A stretch of 64,000 nt of DNA from assembly GCA_038277395.1 (NCBI GenBank), contig CM076189.1, forward strand, positions 214,498,011 to 214,562,010, given 5' to 3'. A program made the translations under genes and the position numbers. Shown piece after piece: positions 45,990-57,165 of this stretch (positions are counted from its first letter, which is position 1; the number at the start of each line of letters is the position of its first letter). Below the pieces are notes generated by a model, which searched no databases, was not told where the DNA came from, and saw nothing but the letters and a program-made list of their open reading frames with translations. This DNA is from Dryocosmus kuriphilus (Eukaryota > Arthropoda > Insecta > Hymenoptera > Cynipidae).

Positions 45990-47598
45990 TGATCTCCAGA
46001 TTACTTGCCTGTTAAAATTGGATTCGAACGTTCATTTGCTAGAGGAAAATCAATATACGATAATTTATTGTAGAGCTGTAGCACTTTATTTGATTTGCAT
46101 TTACTGTGTCCTTTACAACAAACTTAAACCAACAAGGCAGATTAGTTCAAGCGTTGGCAAGATACATAACGACTGAGATTCCAAGCTGCTTAATTTGATC
46201 CATTTTTCGAGTCCAACCCCTCACATAATTTTAATTTTACAGGAAATCTACTTTTGTGTGTATGATTTTAATAGCGATGTCGCACTTCAGATTTCTCTAG
46301 CAATATTGAAAATTACTGAAGATTTTGTTCTGATTTTCATTTAATGGGTCCTGTCCAACAATTCGAGTCCGATTATACAAATCGAATAGAGATCGGGTAG
46401 AACGTTGAAACTTGTCCTTACCACCCGGTTGTTTAATTTAAATAATAAAGAAACCCTGGGAACAAGAACAGGTGGCCCCCCTATACGTGGTCTGATTTCC
46501 TTGCTATTTTTTAAACGTAGGTCCCGGAAAAAAAGATAGTTTTTTATCAAGAATCCCTCGCTAATGTAGCTCTCCGCTGATCTCAGCTCAACGTCAGCGG
46601 ACGACTCAAAAAAGTGAAGGTTGCCTGTGCGGCGACTCATGGAGGTTCTGGAGCTTTTAAATTGCCCAAAAGAAGATTTGTTAAGAAAAGGGCAGGGAAT
46701 AGAGGATTCACAAGAGCGCAGAGGAGTTTGCGTAATTAGATAATATAGGCGTGGCGCGGTTCAGTCCAGTCGCGGTGAAATTCTGCGACTCCCTTAAACT
46801 TTTTCGTTTAATTTTCTATAATTATTTCCCAATCTCCGGGAACATCCAAGGTGTTGGTCTTACGTGCTTTTTCAATTATTCAATTTAAGCTAACCTTCAT
46901 TTTGTCCGAGCTCAGGTGCTATGTCGGTACAAAATTCCATTTAGCTTTCCTTAACCCAAGTTCACAATTCTTCAAGCAGGACAGTTGCTTACTTGGCAGT
47001 GAGACTTTCAATTGAGACCTTCCTTAATTTATGCTCATGGAAGTTCGCTCCGAAATCACAAACTCCATGTTGGGCTCTACTATGCCTTAGGTTTTGCGAT
47101 TTACACAGCTGACAACAGGACCAAGTTCCAGTCAATAATTAAGGATATGGTGATTTGTTACGGCCTCGTTGGTTGAGATCCAGGCATTATGCTTGGTTGA
47201 GGACCCAACTAAGGCTCTGCCAAATCAAAATATCGTTATTTTCTCGAACAGCATCCCTACTGACATCAACACCGAATCACTCCCAATTCGTCTCCTGCAA
47301 TTGAAACGATGGTTCTCAAGCCCCAGGTGGTGTGCCTGGTTAAGGTAGAACGCCTGTTAAACTTGGAGTCGAACGTTCATTTGCTAGAGGAAAATCAATT
47401 AATGATACTCTATTGTAGAGCTGTAGCAATTCAAACGTCTCTCAGAATATTAATGATTTTTCAGAAGTTTATTTCATTTGCATTTACTGTGTCTTTTACA
47501 ACAAACTTAAACCAACAAGGTAGATTGGTTCAAGCGTTGATAAGATATTAAAACTAGCCCTAACTACCTTACTATTAAACTTAACCAACAATTAAATT
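45990..47598. other. Unidentified insertion with a flanking direct repeat
   Basis: This sequence, together with the long-TIR element, interrupts BEL/Pao integrase. A segment at 46011-46174 is repeated at 47352-47551. The 46340-46800 part, with AAGGGCAGGGAATAGAGG, a GC-balanced leader-like stretch and a 99-codon minus-strand frame without a recognised domain, looks like part of another retroelement. I cannot name it. TAAATTCATAA occurs at both outer junctions (about 45973 and 57129) and may be the insertion-site duplication. Confidence 0.45.
47352..47551 (+). repeat. Direct repeat of 46011-46174
   Basis: Both copies share CGAACGTTCATTTGCTAGAG, GAAAATCAAT, TTTGCATTTACTGTGTC and AACAAACTTAAACCAACAAG. 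This copy has about 35 extra bases in the middle. The copies start about 1.34 kb apart, so they could be terminal repeats of an element or a duplication from insertion and recombination. Confidence 0.7.
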
Positions 47599-47994
47599 AG
47601 TAGTAGGGTAGGGCCGGTTCTGGATGCAAATTCCTACCTTACCGGCTTTCTAGAACTTCGAGAGCTGAAGTGGTTCATGTCCGTGCTAAGCTTCTAGAAC
47701 ATTCGATGTGACGTCACTAAGCACGAAATTGACGAAAACAACTTCCCCTTCCCCCTCCGGCCCCTCTATCGCCCATAACCTTCTAGAATATTCTCGATGA
47801 TATCATTTACTACGCAGTTGCGAGACACGAAATTGATGAAAAACAACCTCCCCTTCCCCCTCCGACCCTTCTAACCCCTATAAGCTTCTAGAAATTCTCT
47901 CGATGATCTCATTAAATTACGTATCAAAACGTTGAATTGTGGACGCGTTTGAACCTGTAGAACCTTCTAGAAATTTTAGATAAAGAGTTGAATA

Positions 47995-48039
<45 letters not shown>

Positions 48040-50287
48040 TACAAGTTTCTAGAAATAATGCTGCGTAGTTGCGAGAAAATATTTTTTCAAAAACAACTTC
48101 AAGGTCACTGATGAATTTCGTTTTAAAACGTTAAATCGCAGATGTGTTTAAACCTGTAGATGCTTCTAGAACTTTTGGGAAAAAGAGGGGATATATTAAT
48201 AGACAAAGATAGTACCTATATTAATTGTAAATATGTAAGTACATTTCTCGAGATTATATTTCCATGTTGATTTTAGAAATATTGATCTAAGCGCTGACCA
48301 AATAATGCTCCACTCAATTTATTGAAATTAATGACCGAAGAAAGAATAACACAATTTAGATTCTAAATTTCCTTCGATTATTTTATTTAATGACTCATTT
48401 TTATTATTTTCCAGCATCATTTTAAATAACGAATTTAGTTTTCAATGTGTAATGCAATACGCTATAAACATTTTTGCGAAGCCTGAGATAAGACGGCATG
48501 CATTATTTTATTCAAGATTTTACGAACATTCTTTTCATAGCAACTTTAATATAAATGAAGAGTACGTTCCCCAATGTGATACATTCAATTCTTGTAGAAG
48601 AGTTTTTAGCAGTAGAATTAGATGTAAATAATATTTTGGTGTACAATTTCAATAACATCCTTAGCGATAAAGTTTTCGAGAGTGTCATATTACAGTAAAC
48701 TGCATTATATTGTACTATTTAGTAGAGAGACGTATGAATCTCCAGAATGTTTCACATGCCCGTGCTAAAACCATGCAATGCCATCTGTTTTTTCTTTTGG
48801 AAAAATTAAAGTATGATATCAGTAGTGCCATCTGTCTCCTTTTAGAAGCACTAAAATATGGAATCTGTAAAGCCATCTCTTTCTCTCTCTCACAATCTCT
48901 CACTCTCTATCATAAGCTCTTCATTATTTTTCATCTCGATGCATATCACATGTAATACGACACTCAACATTTGCGAGGTTTAAAATAAGACATTATAAGG
49001 CATTTTATTAAGAATAATGATTTTACTCTCTCTAAAGCTACTGTGTAATATAATTTATTAGAAAATATTTGTAGCCAATCAACTAGCATATGGGTAAAAA
49101 AATGCATCTAAAGAAATGAATCCTTTCTAATGGTCAGGAATTACATGCTGTATGTCACAATAATATAAAATTAGAGAATACTTATCTCAGAAATTATTAA
49201 AGAATATGCGAGCATCCTTAGTCATAAAGTTCTCGAGGGTGTCATTTCCGAAGCTTGAAATAAAAGGCTACATGCATTTTATTAAGAGGTTTCACATTCG
49301 TTCGTTTTTAAACACCTCAATCTCTCTTATCATCTCTGTTCTTCTCTTAGGTTGTAGTATGATATCTAAAAAATATTTTACTCATTTGTTGCTAAAATCA
49401 AAGACTGATCAATGCAAGCCTTATGTTTTACGAAATTCTTAAAAATATCACAACACATACCTAAAATGTTATAACGTCTCCTGAGAGGTTTTACTAATAT
49501 CATTCGTAAACAATAAATCCTCAATTTATAGAAATTTTGCAACGTTAATAGCGTGATTCTCGAAAAAGGGTTCATGTCTATGCTAAATAAAGTGAAGATC
49601 AATTGTACAGTTCAGAATATACAAGAAGAAAATTTAAAGTCTAACCTACGTATTTGTGAGATACAGTAATGTAATTTTTAACATTTCTCATTACATTGCA
49701 TGATTTCAGACATTAAAATAAGTGTGCCATTTTTAAGTTACTCCTGATATCACACTTTTCATGATAAACTACTGCAATGTAATTTTATTGAGTAATTTTT
49801 GAAACTCATCTATTAGTAAAGATCAAAGGGAGAAACACTAAGGAATTATTTAATGAAAAAGCACAAAAAATAACTGGAGATGATTCATACATACTCATGG
49901 AATATATAAACATTTAATTTGTTGATAAAATCAAGACCGATCAACATAAGTCTTATGTTTTACGAAATTCTTTAAAAATATTACAATAATATAAAATTAG
50001 AGAATAATTATCTCAGAAATTATTGAAGAATATGCGAACATCCTTAGCGATAAAGTTCTCGAGGGTGTCATTTTACAGTAAAGAGTCTGGCAAATGTGTT
50101 TCTTCAAAATGAGATTTTTCGATCTGAATAATAACAATAATAATATAGTATCGACATTTCCGAAGCTTGAGATAAAAGACTACATGCATTTTATTACGAG
50201 GTTTCACATTCGTTCGTTTTTAAACACCTCAATCTCTCTTATGATCTCTGTTCTTCTCTTAGGTTGCAGTATGATATCTAAAAAATG
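47599..50287 (+). repeat. Left 2.7-kb terminal inverted repeat
   Basis: Contains in order TTCTAGAA-rich terminal sequence, a (CT)n microsatellite (about 47996-48039), and three partial copies of a unit marked by CATCCTTAG(C/T)(G/C)ATAAAGTT and GAG(G/A)GTGTCAT (48655, 49208, 50035). The second and third also share an ACATTCGTTCGTTTTTAAAC block. TTCTAGAA-type words recur at least eight times in the first 600 bp and could be protein-binding sites. No gene is supported in it. Confidence 0.9.
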
Positions 50288-50677
50288 GTCCTCACCTACC
50301 TTGTCCTCGTTTTATGAGCTGGAAAGGGTAAAATAAATTTCAGGGAACATTTTCAGAGCTGGAAAAGGGGAAAATGGTATGATTTGATTGCACAAATTGT
50401 AATTTTGAAATTTCAAGGAATATTTTAGAGGAGGAAGTGGGAAAAATGGTATGAAAACTCTCTCGTTTTACAGACTGAGTTGCAGAACTCTCACAGTTAT
50501 ACTGATACCATCTGCATAATAAAAAATATGATGACCCAGTCTTTTGTTTCAATATTAGAGGTTATGTTTATATCCTCCCTTCCCCCTCCTTCTCCTTCTT
50601 CTCATCCTCCTACGCCTCATACCCTACCTCCTCATCATACCCGCTCTCCTCCTCCTCCTCCTCCTCCTCCTCCTCAG

Positions 50678-50713
50678 TATATAAACTCAGCACTAGTGAC
50701 CGAACTGTCATTC
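50678..50713 (+). promoter_or_regulatory. TATA box and initiator of the C2HC gene
   Basis: TATATAAA at 50678-50685 is followed by TCATTC at 50708-50713, with the initiator A 32 bases after the TATA start. This is standard spacing for an insect core promoter. The ATG lies 23 bases beyond the predicted start. A (CTC)n/(CCT)n tract runs directly upstream (50576-50675). Confidence 0.75.
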
Positions 50714-50732
50714 GTGTTATGGCAGTGACAAA

Positions 50733-51422
50733 ATGGCTTCCACATGTCCAAATTGCTCAAGAGTTTATTCACGACTCGATAATTTAAAAAGACATGCAAA
50801 ATACTCTTGCACAGCAAAGAATCGTGTGTATGATGATGATGAAAGAGGCTTTCGCCAAGTTGCAAAGGTGCCTGAAGCTATAAGAATAATTCGAAACAGC
50901 AATAAACATAATAGAAAGACTAGTGACAGAATTCATGGAAAGCAGAAAAATTTTAAACCTAATGATGATCCAGCTATTCAAGAAGAAATCAAACTATATT
51001 CTTCTCCATTAAAGAAGCTTGTGGGCACTACTCAGAAGGTTAAACCTGAATTGGATTCACAAGTGAAGAAGCGAAAATTAGAATCAGAACATGTAGATGA
51101 AAAAGAAAAATTTGATCAATATGATAATTCACCATCCATGCCAATCAATAATGATGCTGATGATGATGATGGTAATAATGAAAATAGGTTTGAGGATTAC
51201 AATGATGAAGATGGTGATGATGGTGTTGAAGATGACGCAGAAAGTGACTTTTTCTCTGAATATGAAATAGAGACAAAATTTTCAGGTTACCAGGAAGATC
51301 CTAATGATTTGGTAGATCGAATGCGCTCACTTTTAGAGTCCCAATCAACTGGAAGCAGAAATAAGTCGCTTGAATTGATTGCAATCATTAATGAATTAAG
51401 AGAGGCTGGTATTATAGACTAA
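50733..51422 (+). CDS. C2HC zinc-finger acidic protein of the long-TIR element
   Basis: An uninterrupted 229-codon gene. Residues 5-26 form a classical-type zinc finger in which the last ligand is Cys (C5-x2-C8-x12-H21-x4-C26). Residues 28-130 are basic and polar with a likely nuclear signal KKRK at 112-115. Residues 141-172 are very acidic (Asp/Glu/Asn). The C-terminal 40 residues are predicted helical and end LIAIINELREAGIID. That end recalls the short helical tail of small proteins from insect DNA-virus-like and transposon elements, but I cannot name a family. Nuclear DNA binding is a reasonable inference. It has its own TATA/initiator promoter and AATAAA at 51561. An open frame of this length with no break inside a nested element suggests recent or continuing function. 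Confidence 0.8.
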   Translation: MASTCPNCSRVYSRLDNLKRHAKYSCTAKNRVYDDDERGFRQVAKVPEAIRIIRNSNKHNRKTSDRIHGKQKNFKPNDDPAIQEEIKLYSSPLKKLVGTTQKVKPELDSQVKKRKLESEHVDEKEKFDQYDNSPSMPINNDADDDDGNNENRFEDYNDEDGDDGVEDDAESDFFSEYEIETKFSGYQEDPNDLVDRMRSLLESQSTGSRNKSLELIAIINELREAGIID

Positions 51423-52179
51423 TAATATTTTTATTAATTGATGTAAAAATTTTAGCAACTGCTGGTCCAATATTTCTAATAGTTGAATTAGCATTTCAAT
51501 TAGTGGATTCAATACTTCCTGTGGTTATAACTTAAGAATTTACTGTAATGCAATAAGTTAAATAAATCTAATTTTTAACATATAATTATGTGTATTTCTT
51601 CTTCACACCGCTTACCTGAATTAATATTAGTTTTTAAATGCAAGAGAGGTTCATTACATCTTTTGTGCTTCTCTCATATGATTTATGGTGTGTAATAAAT
51701 TGAATGCAACATTTCCAATACCTACTTGTTTCAACTATATAATGATCCTCCTCACCCTTCCAGAAATCTCCTCATTCTCCTGACCTCCTCCTCCTCTTTC
51801 TCTTCCTCATGCATTTTAATAGTTAATTGAGGATAAATTTAGTGTTAATATCATTGAAAAAATTCCTTATACACATTTGTAAGAAATCAACCATTTAGAA
51901 GACAAGGTTCACATCGATTATAACTCCACAAGAAAAGTAGCGTGGTCGATGGTGGCGCACTCTATTCGTCATTAATCTGGCTTGCCTTGTTAATCTTGAA
52001 TTAGATTTATTTTAACCGGAGACCAAGAAAAACATGTTTTTCATTTATAGCAGCAGATTTTAATATCAACAATACTTCACTAAGCATGTTATTATTGCAG
52101 TGTTTCAACTAAGTAAATTGGATTTTTAGCATATTACTCTGTTGTGTTAAAGATTATTCCAATGTTTATTACAGGGGAT
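51423..52179. other. 3' flank of the C2HC gene
   Basis: Holds the AATAAA at 51561-51566 and AT-rich sequence with a (CTC)-rich stretch near 51750-51810. No further coding region is supported. Confidence 0.5.
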
Positions 52180-52330
52180 TATAAAGTTTATGTAGCTGAT
52201 TTATTTGGTAGATCGATTGCGGTTACTTTAATTAACAATGTCAAGCAGATGGAAACAGAAATGATGCATTGAAATAACTTCAATCATTAATGAAATAAAG
52301 GAGGCTGGCATTATTATTTCCAATATTAGA
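52180..52330 (+). pseudogene. Decayed copy of the C2HC gene 3' end
   Basis: GATTTATTTGGTAGATCGAT, GGAAACAGAAAT and TTCAATCATTAATGAAATAA, then AGGAGGCTGGCATTATT, align with the last 110 bases of the intact gene (GATTTGGTAGATCGAATGCG, GGAAGCAGAAAT, GCAATCATTAATGAATTAAG, AGAGGCTGGTATTAT). Frameshifts and stops are present and the zinc-finger half is absent. Confidence 0.75.
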
Positions 52331-52344
52331 AGTAACATATGTAG

Positions 52345-52360
52345 TATATATATACATATA

Positions 52361-52419
<59 letters not shown>
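52345..52419. repeat. (TA)n microsatellite
   Basis: About 75 bases of nearly pure TA with two CA/GT interruptions at the start. Confidence 0.95.
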
Positions 52420-52422
<3 letters not shown>

Positions 52423-53329
52423 CTCGTTAATTCATAAAAACTGATCAAATAGACCCAACGCGGAACTAAGTAAGCAATAGGTTTTTTTCTATTACACTCT
52501 ACTATATAGTTCTTTTAATAAGTTAAATTCGATGTTATTTTTAAGCATAATAAGTTCCTACTTGTATATGAAACATAATTTTAAAATGTATATCTACTTC
52601 TTAACTTCTTTCACCCACACTCATTTTGGTTATTATAACAATGTTAGAGACTCATCTCAGTTTTAGAGTTTTCTAACTGATAGTCTAAGGCTTGTAATCG
52701 TTGAGTGCAAAATTTTAAGTATTTTATTTAACTACAACCTCCTCCTCAGTAAATATAAACAAGTTTTGAGAAAAAAATATTTTTGACAACATGTTTCTTT
52801 AGTTTCTTCATAATTTTGTCTTATATTGCAACATTTTTTTCACACTGCGTACTGCACTTTCTTCAACACACAAATCTTCTACAATAGTTCCAATTATAAA
52901 GTCTTTCATTTATTGAAACTACTTCATTAAAAACGTTGATTGGTGCATAGGTTGAGTTCTTTGAGTACAATAAATGTAGAGTTTCGAATTAAAATGGGAA
53001 GTATGAGTCCTTTTAATCAAGCTTGCTGAACTGACACCAAATTATCATCATACTGGAAACCAAAGTGCAGATTAAAATGTTTAGATTTAATAACTCCTTC
53101 ACCCACTGCACCATATAGTATAGCATAGTATAGTTTTTTGTATGGTATATTGCAGTCAGCTTGACTGCTTATAATTTCAAGCTTATTTTACTAGAGTTCA
53201 CACTCGATTCCATGCCACCAAATTACATTATTCTTATGTGCATTACCATACGTTTATATTTGCATTAGACGCTGTCCTCTTCATTAATCGAAGAGTTTGA
53301 GTAGCCTATTCCTTATCGGTTCACTATTC

Positions 53330-54101
53330 GATCTTTCATTGACAAACACATTATTTAAACATTTAAAACTATGTTATAGCATTTTACGAATATGTTGTAG
53401 TATTTGTAAAGAATTTCATAAAATGTAAGACTTATGTTAATCAGTCTGATTTTATCAACAAATTAAATGTCTATATATTCCATAAGTACATATATGCATG
53501 ATTCACCTCCAGTTATTTCTTTGCTTTTTCATTAACTAATTCCTTAGTGAATTTCTCTTTGATATTTTCAAAGAATTGGACAAAAAACGTAAGTCTAACG
53601 TTGGTTAGGCTTTAAAATTTGATCTTTACTGATAGACGAGTTTCCACAATTTTTTATTAAAATTATATTGCAGTAGTTTATCTTCAAAAGTGTGTGATAT
53701 CAAGTGTAGGTTAAACATGACACACTTATTTTAATGTATAAAATCATGCAATGTAATGAGAAATGCTAAAAATCACACAAAATACGTAGGTTAGACTTTT
53801 AAATTATTTCTTATATTCTGAATTGTATAATTGCTCTTCAAATAATTTTTTTATTTAACATGGACATGAACCCTTTTTCCGAGAATCACGCTATTAACGT
53901 AGCAAAATTTCTATAAATTGAGGATCTATTGTTTACGATTATCGATTCACTCTTCGATTTTTCATTGACAAACACATTATTTAAATATTCTAAAATTGTG
54001 TTATAGCATTTTAGGAATATGTTGTAATATTTTTCAAGAATTTCGTAAAACATAAGGCTTATATTGATCAGTCTTTGATTTTATCAACAAATGAGTAAAA
54101 T
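53330..54101 (-). repeat. Extra internal copy of the arm unit
   Basis: GTTATAGCATTTTACGAATA..., CAACAAATTAAATGT and CCAGTTATTTCTTTGC repeat sequence found again at about 54000-54560 inside the right arm. The copies are more diverged here. The right side of the element therefore carries one more unit than the left, outside the strict inverted repeat. Confidence 0.7.
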
Positions 54102-56345
54102 ATTTTTTAGATATCATACTGCAACCGAAGAGAAGAACAGAGATCATAAGAGAGATTGAGGTGTTTAAAAACGAACGAATGTGAAACCTCGTAATAAAAT
54201 GCATGTAGTCTTTTATCTCAAGCTTCGGAAATGTCGATACTATATTATTATTGTTATTATTCAGATCGAAAAATCTCATTTTGAAGAAACACATTTGCCA
54301 GACTCTTTACTGTAAAATGACACCCTCGAGAACTTTATCGCTAAGGATGTTCGCATATTCTTCAATAATTTCTGAGATAATTATTCTCTAATTTTATATT
54401 ATTGTAATATTTTTAAAGAATTTCGTAAAACATAAGACTTATGTTGATCGGTCTTGATTTTATCAACAAATTAAATGTTTATATATTCCATGAGTATGTA
54501 TGAATCATCTCCAGTTATTTTTTGTGCTTTTTCATTAAATAATTCCTTAGTGTTTCTCCCTTTGATCTTTACTAATAGATGAGTTTCAAAAATTACTCAA
54601 TAAAATTACATTGCAGTAGTTTATCATGAAAAGTGTGATATCAGGAGTAACTTAAAAATGGCACACTTATTTTAATGTCTGAAATCATGCAATGTAATGA
54701 GAAATGTTAAAAATTACATTACTGTATCTCACAAATACGTAGGTTAGACTTTAAATTCTTCTTGTATATTCTGAACTGTACAATTGATCTTCACTTTATT
54801 TAGCATAGACATGAACCCTTTTTCGAGAATCACGCTATTAACGTTGCAAAATTTCTATAAATTGAGGATTTATTGTTTACGAATGATATTAGTAAAACCT
54901 CTCAGGAGACGTTATAACATTTTAGGTATGTGTTGTGATATTTTTAAGAATTTCGTAAAACATAAGGCTTGCATTGATCAGTCTTTGATTTTAGCAACAA
55001 ATGAGTAAAATATTTTTTAGATATCATACTACAACCTAAGAGAAGAACAGAGATGATAAGAGAGATTGAGGTGTTTAAAAACGAACGAATGTGAAACCTC
55101 TTAATAAAATGCATGTAGCCTTTTATTTCAAGCTTCGGAAATGACACCCTCGAGAACTTTATGACTAAGGATGCTCGCATATTCTTTAATAATTTCTGAG
55201 ATAAGTATTCTCTAATTTTATATTATTGTGACATACAGCATGTAATTCCTGACCATTAGAAAGGATTCATTTCTTTAGATGCATTTTTTTACCCATATGC
55301 TAGTTGATTGGCTACAAATATTTTCTAATAAATTATATTACACAGTAGCTTTAGAGAGAGTAAAATCATTATTCTTAATAAAATGCCTTATAATGTCTTA
55401 TTTTAAACCTCGCAAATGTTGAGTGTCGTATTACATGTGATATGCATCGAGATGAAAAATAATGAAGAGCTTATGATAGAGAGTGAGAGATTGTGAGAGA
55501 GAGAAAGAGATGGCTTTACAGATTCCATATTTTAGTGCTTCTAAGAGGAGACAGATGGCACTACTGATATCATACTTTAATTTTTCCAAAAGAAAAAACA
55601 GATGGCATTGCATGGTTTTAGCACGGGCATGTGAAACATTCTGGAGATTCATACGTCTCTCTACTAAATAGTACAATATAATGCAGTTTACTGTAATATG
55701 ACACCCTCGAAAACTTTATCGCTAAGGATGTTATTGAAATTGTACACCAAAATATTATTTACATCTAATTCTACTGCTAAAAACTCTTCTACAAGAATTG
55801 AATGTATCACATTGGGGAACGTACTCTTCATTTATATTAAAGTTGCTATGAAAAGAATGTTCGTAAAATCTTGAATAAAATAATGCATGCCGTCTTATCT
55901 CAGGCTTCGCAAAAATGTTTATAGCGTATTGCATTACACATTGAAAACTAAATTCGTTATTTAAAATGATGCTGGAAAATAATAAAAATGAGTCATTAAA
56001 TAAAATAATCGAAGGAAATTTAGAATCTAAATTGTGTTATTCTTTCTTCGGTCATTAATTTCAATAAATTGAGTGGAGCATTATTTGGTCAGCGCTTAGA
56101 TCAATATTTCTAAAATCAACATGGAAATATAATCTCGAGAAATGTACTTACATATTTACAATTAATATAGGTACTATCTTTGTCTATTAATATATCCCCT
56201 CTTTTTCCCAAAAGTTCTAGAAGCATCTACAGGTTTAAACACATCTGCGATTTAACGTTTTAAAACGAAATTCATCAGTGACCTTGAAGTTGTTTTTGAA
56301 AAAATATTTTCTCGCAACTACGCAGCATTATTTCTAGAAACTTGT

Positions 56346-56410
<65 letters not shown>

Positions 56411-56804
56411 TTCAACTCTTTATCTAAAATTTCTAGAAGGTTCTACAGGTTCAAACGCGTCCACAATTCAACGTTTTGATACGTAATTTAATAAGATCAT
56501 CGAGAGAATTTCTAGAAGCTTATAGGGGTTAGAAGGGTCGGAGGGGGAAGGGGAGGTTGTTTTTCATCAATTTCGTGTCTCGCAACTGCGTAGTAAATGA
56601 TATCATCGAGAATATTCTAGAAGGTTATGGGCGATAGAGGGGCCGGAGGGGGAAGGGGAAGTTGTTTTCGTCAATTTCGTGCTTAGTGACGTCACATCGA
56701 ATGTTCTAGAAGCTTAGCACGGACATGAACCACTTCAGCTCTCGAAGTTCTAGAAAGCCGGTAAGGTAGGAATTTGCATCCAGAACCGGCCCTACCCTAC
56801 TACT
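54102..56804 (-). repeat. Right 2.7-kb terminal inverted repeat
   Basis: Reverse complement of 47599-50287. Its (GA)n tract (about 56347-56408) is longer than the matching (CT)n in the left arm, and one interruption is missing. Apart from microsatellite length the arms are almost identical, as expected for recent insertion or ongoing conversion between arms. Confidence 0.9.
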
Positions 56805-57165
56805 GAAATTCTAGGAATCAGAAAGGGTTTATTTCCCTCAATTGTGTAGGTGGCTATGCTTTTCAAGATCCTAAGTTTGTGGAAACGGAAATAATTTTCT
56901 ATGACGAACTCTCTTTAAATATAATTCTCATAAGATCTTGTGTCTATGAAAGCGGAAGATTCAAAATATTCCATGTTAGAGTTCATTTTTTAATTATGGA
57001 GTTCCCAATTAAAATTCCACGGGTAGTCAGCTCACTCAAGGGACAGATGATTGCGAATTTTAGTTTTGACAATTTTTTTTTTTTTATTTCTCCCATTCTC
57101 GAAGTTATAGTTACCTACTTAATTAAATAAATTCATAACCCAATTACACGAAATTCTTGAACTCC
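56805..57165. other. Sequence between long-TIR element and BEL/Pao
   Basis: An 83-codon plus-strand frame (56879-57130) has no recognised domain. The stretch probably belongs with 45990-47598 to the sequence into which the long-TIR element inserted. Confidence 0.4.

Larger units (their letters stand above)
47599..56804. mobile_element. 9.2-kb element with 2.7-kb terminal inverted repeats and one gene
   Basis: Left arm 47599-50287 and right arm 54102-56804 are reverse complements. Four separate stretches of 190-260 bases that I compared through their translations are identical or differ by one residue. The ends read AGTAGTAGGGTAGGGCCGG on both sides, with TA/TA as a possible duplication. The 3.8-kb centre holds one intact gene with its own promoter (50733-51422) and a decayed second copy of that gene's 3' end. 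No transposase, polymerase or integrase was recognised, so either it is mobilised in trans or its mechanism is not one I know. It lies within the BEL/Pao integrase region. Confidence 0.85.

Noticed and set aside
46341..46640. 99-codon minus-strand frame as a gene
   Set aside because: No recognised domain; it lies in what is probably non-coding leader or LTR of an unidentified element.
48710..48955. 81-codon frame in the left arm, repeated at 55431-55676
   Set aside because: Identical in both arms because the arms are identical; no domain, and it covers CT-rich simple sequence.
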